From Phoenicibacter congonensis (GTDB taxonomy: Bacteria; Actinomycetota; Coriobacteriia; Coriobacteriales; Eggerthellaceae), in assembly GCA_030530045.1 (NCBI GenBank), contig JAUMVS010000023.1, positions 1 through 14,324 of the forward strand: 14,324 bases of DNA, written 5' to 3'. The translations under genes and the position numbers were made by a program. Position 1 is the first letter of the stretch; each line of letters begins with the position of its first letter. The notes beneath the pieces are model-generated. The model was not told the DNA's origin. It saw nothing but the letters and a program-made list of their open reading frames with translations, and made no database searches. Positions 12,739 through 14,324 of the stretch are shown here, in pieces.

Positions 12739-14247
12739 ATGAAAATAGCGGCTTATTGTCGTGTATCAACCGAAAAAGAAGAGCAGTTAGACAGTCTGGA
12801 ACATCAAAAGGAATTTTTTGAAGAATACGCCAGAAAAAATGGGCATGAACTGATCCGCCTATATGCTGATGAGGGTATCTCTGGTACGAGCCTAAAAAAA
12901 CGAGATGAATTTGTTCGCTTGATGCGGGATGCCAAAATGAATCTATTTGACATGGTAGTAGTAAAAGATGTTTCCAGACTCGCAAGAAACACCGTTGATT
13001 TTCTCCAAAGCATCCGAACTCTAAAAGGGCTGGGTGTCAACACTCTATTCTTAACAGCAAATATGGACAGCTTAGGAGAATCCGAATTTGTTCTAACGAT
13101 GTTTGGAGCAATGGCACAGGAGGAAAGCGCAAATCTGTCTAAGCGTGTCAAGTTCGGGAAAAAGATCAATGCAAAAAAAGGCCGTGTCCCCCAACGGATA
13201 TTCGGCTACAATAGGATTGATAATTTCACACTTGAGATCAACCTGAAAGAAGCAAAGGTTGTGCGAGAAATTTTTCGTCTGTATCTGGATGAAGGTCTTG
13301 GATGTCGCACAATCAGTATGAGGTTAAACACATTAGGCTATCAAACCAAATTCGGTTGTGAATGGAATCCAAGAGCTGTTCGCCGTGTGCTAACCAATTC
13401 CATCTACTGCGGAAGGTATGTGAACAATAAATATGAAATCCAAGATTTTTTGACCAAAAAACAAGTACACATCCCTGAAAACCAGCACTTTCATCATGAT
13501 CGACCAGAGTGGATTATTATTCCGCCAGAGATATTTGATAAAGCGCAACGCCAGCTGGATGAGCGAAGAGCCCAATATGATAGTGGTGATCCTTTTATGG
13601 AGGCGAGGTATAGTAGCAAGCATTTATTCAGCACTTTGATTAAATGTGACCATTGTAAGCGTTCCTTTTGTCAAAAACACTATACATATGTGAATACTCG
13701 CGTCTATTGGAAATGCTCCACAAATGATCATTACACTGCTGAAAAATGTGACAACACCGTAAAACTTGAAGAAGATGAACTGCTTGCCGAAATCCAAAAG
13801 TATTTCGCTTCTCTGATTCAAGATAAGGATACTTTCATACATAGTATTCTTGCTGAAATCGAAAGACAACATCCTGATAGGCACAGTAAAGTCAATACAA
13901 CAGAAATTGAACTGAAGCGGAAACGGCTACTTTCCAAAAAAGAACGCTATCAAGAAATGTATGCCAACGATGTTATGACCATGAGCGAATTAAAGGAGAA
14001 AACCGCCCTCATAGCTGAAGAACTCAAGGAATTGGATTATAGCCTAAAGCAATACGAACAGGCACTTGCTATTAAGCAGGATAGCGAGAATTTTATCAGT
14101 ATCTATATGCAGGAGATTGAAAAATTTTTGAATTTAGAAACTGTGACAAATTTGGATTTGCGAAAAATCATTGATCATATCAGTGTAAATAGGGACGGAA
14201 CTGTACGAATTATCCTGAAAAAATTAGAAGATATAGATACTTTTTAA
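12739..14247 (+). CDS. Large serine recombinase (integrase/transposase)
   Basis: A 502-residue site-specific recombinase that would cut and rejoin att sites through a serine-DNA link. The catalytic domain (residues ~1-145) has YCRVS with nucleophile Ser10, and SRLAR with Arg80 and Arg83 intact. The recombinase domain follows (RVPQRIFGYNR ... ISMRLNTLGY). A zinc ribbon (CDHC ... YWKCSTNDHYTAEKC) is followed by a long coiled coil (residues ~390-460), as in TnpX/phage integrases. I start at ATG 12739 with AAAGGAG upstream; TTG 12712 gives a nine-residue extension with a poorer site. The gene ends ~20 bases from the inferred right end, as is normal for integrated elements of this class. Confidence 0.93.
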   Translation: MKIAAYCRVSTEKEEQLDSLEHQKEFFEEYARKNGHELIRLYADEGISGTSLKKRDEFVRLMRDAKMNLFDMVVVKDVSRLARNTVDFLQSIRTLKGLGVNTLFLTANMDSLGESEFVLTMFGAMAQEESANLSKRVKFGKKINAKKGRVPQRIFGYNRIDNFTLEINLKEAKVVREIFRLYLDEGLGCRTISMRLNTLGYQTKFGCEWNPRAVRRVLTNSIYCGRYVNNKYEIQDFLTKKQVHIPENQHFHHDRPEWIIIPPEIFDKAQRQLDERRAQYDSGDPFMEARYSSKHLFSTLIKCDHCKRSFCQKHYTYVNTRVYWKCSTNDHYTAEKCDNTVKLEEDELLAEIQKYFASLIQDKDTFIHSILAEIERQHPDRHSKVNTTEIELKRKRLLSKKERYQEMYANDVMTMSELKEKTALIAEELKELDYSLKQYEQALAIKQDSENFISIYMQEIEKFLNLETVTNLDLRKIIDHISVNRDGTVRIILKKLEDIDTF

Positions 14248-14250
14248 CAC

Positions 14251-14271
14251 ATACCTATTTGGTGTAAGTGG
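14251..14271. other. Candidate right attachment junction (attR)
   Basis: ATTTG (14257-14261) followed four bases later by AA (14266-14267) mirrors the left junction. GC-rich DNA begins at 14268. The assignment of AA as the crossover dinucleotide is tentative. Confidence 0.3.
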
Positions 14272-14324
14272 TGGACGCCGTTGATCCCATTGCACTGCAC
14301 ATGACGCTTGCCGAGACCGCGCTG
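14268..14324. other. Right flank: probable target/host DNA
   Basis: Bases 14268-14324 are GC-rich and open in one frame (VVDAVDPIALHMTLAETAL). CATGACGCTTGCCGAG (14300-14315) matches 14 of 16 bases of CATGCCGTTTGCCGAG (35-50) in the left flank, so a repeated protein motif is possible. The gene cannot be identified. Confidence 0.35.

Overview
This window looks like an almost complete integrated mobile element of about 14.2 kb from a gut-type Gram-positive anaerobe (Clostridia, probably Lachnospiraceae or Oscillospiraceae). The evidence is strong AGGAGG-type ribosome binding sites, TTGACA/TATAAT promoters, an S-layer-homology (SLH) surface protein, a lipobox lipoprotein, and a large serine recombinase as the last gene. 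The first ~70 and last ~57 bases are clearly richer in GC than the interior and are probably host or target DNA. No relaxase, coupling ATPase, capsid or terminase gene is visible. The element is therefore best described as a non-self-transmissible island, mobilizable element or plasmid/phage-satellite-like element. No species can be named from the sequence alone.

Layout. (1) 72-298: left end, with a 14-bp perfect inverted repeat and a terminator. (2) 305-2868, + strand: a translationally coupled trio of XRE regulator, secreted beta-helix/acidic-linker/SLH surface protein, and small Cys-rich protein. (3) 6359-2912, - strand: a tight four-gene operon behind a consensus-like promoter. It encodes a zinc-ribbon protein with a ribosomal L7/L12 C-terminal-like domain, a SLOG (DUF1273-like) Rossmann protein, an eight-helix membrane protein with the same N-terminal zinc ribbon, and a TPR-like lipoprotein. 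I regard this as the most likely undescribed functional system here. (4) 6496-6807: an XRE gene broken by one in-frame amber codon. (5) 6929-6967: G-quadruplex-prone sequence, followed by a small serine resolvase and an upstream ribbon-helix-helix (RHH) regulator on the - strand. (6) 8112-8234: a divergent control region with four GGTAC operators. Two of them sit exactly in the spacers of the two facing promoters. (7) 8287-9800, + strand: coiled-coil small protein, J-domain protein and an unknown protein, separated by stem-loops. (8) 9868-10380: an XRE repressor on the - strand, facing a helicase-like ATPase gene on the + strand. Again, operators are embedded in both promoter spacers. The helicase gene has no ATG/GTG/TTG start ahead of its P-loop. 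(9) 11889-12466: a 578-nt gene-free region packed with stem-loops, a candidate structured RNA or origin/transfer site. (10) 12467-14247: a small ORF and the large serine recombinase, next to the right end.

How the genes may work together (inference). The serine recombinase integrates and excises the element. The resolvase, RHH and J-domain genes resemble a plasmid-type maintenance module. The two repressors (RHH and XRE) each silence their own gene and one opposing operon. The two leftward/rightward cargo blocks (SLH surface protein; zinc-ribbon/SLOG/membrane/lipoprotein operon) appear to act at the cell envelope.
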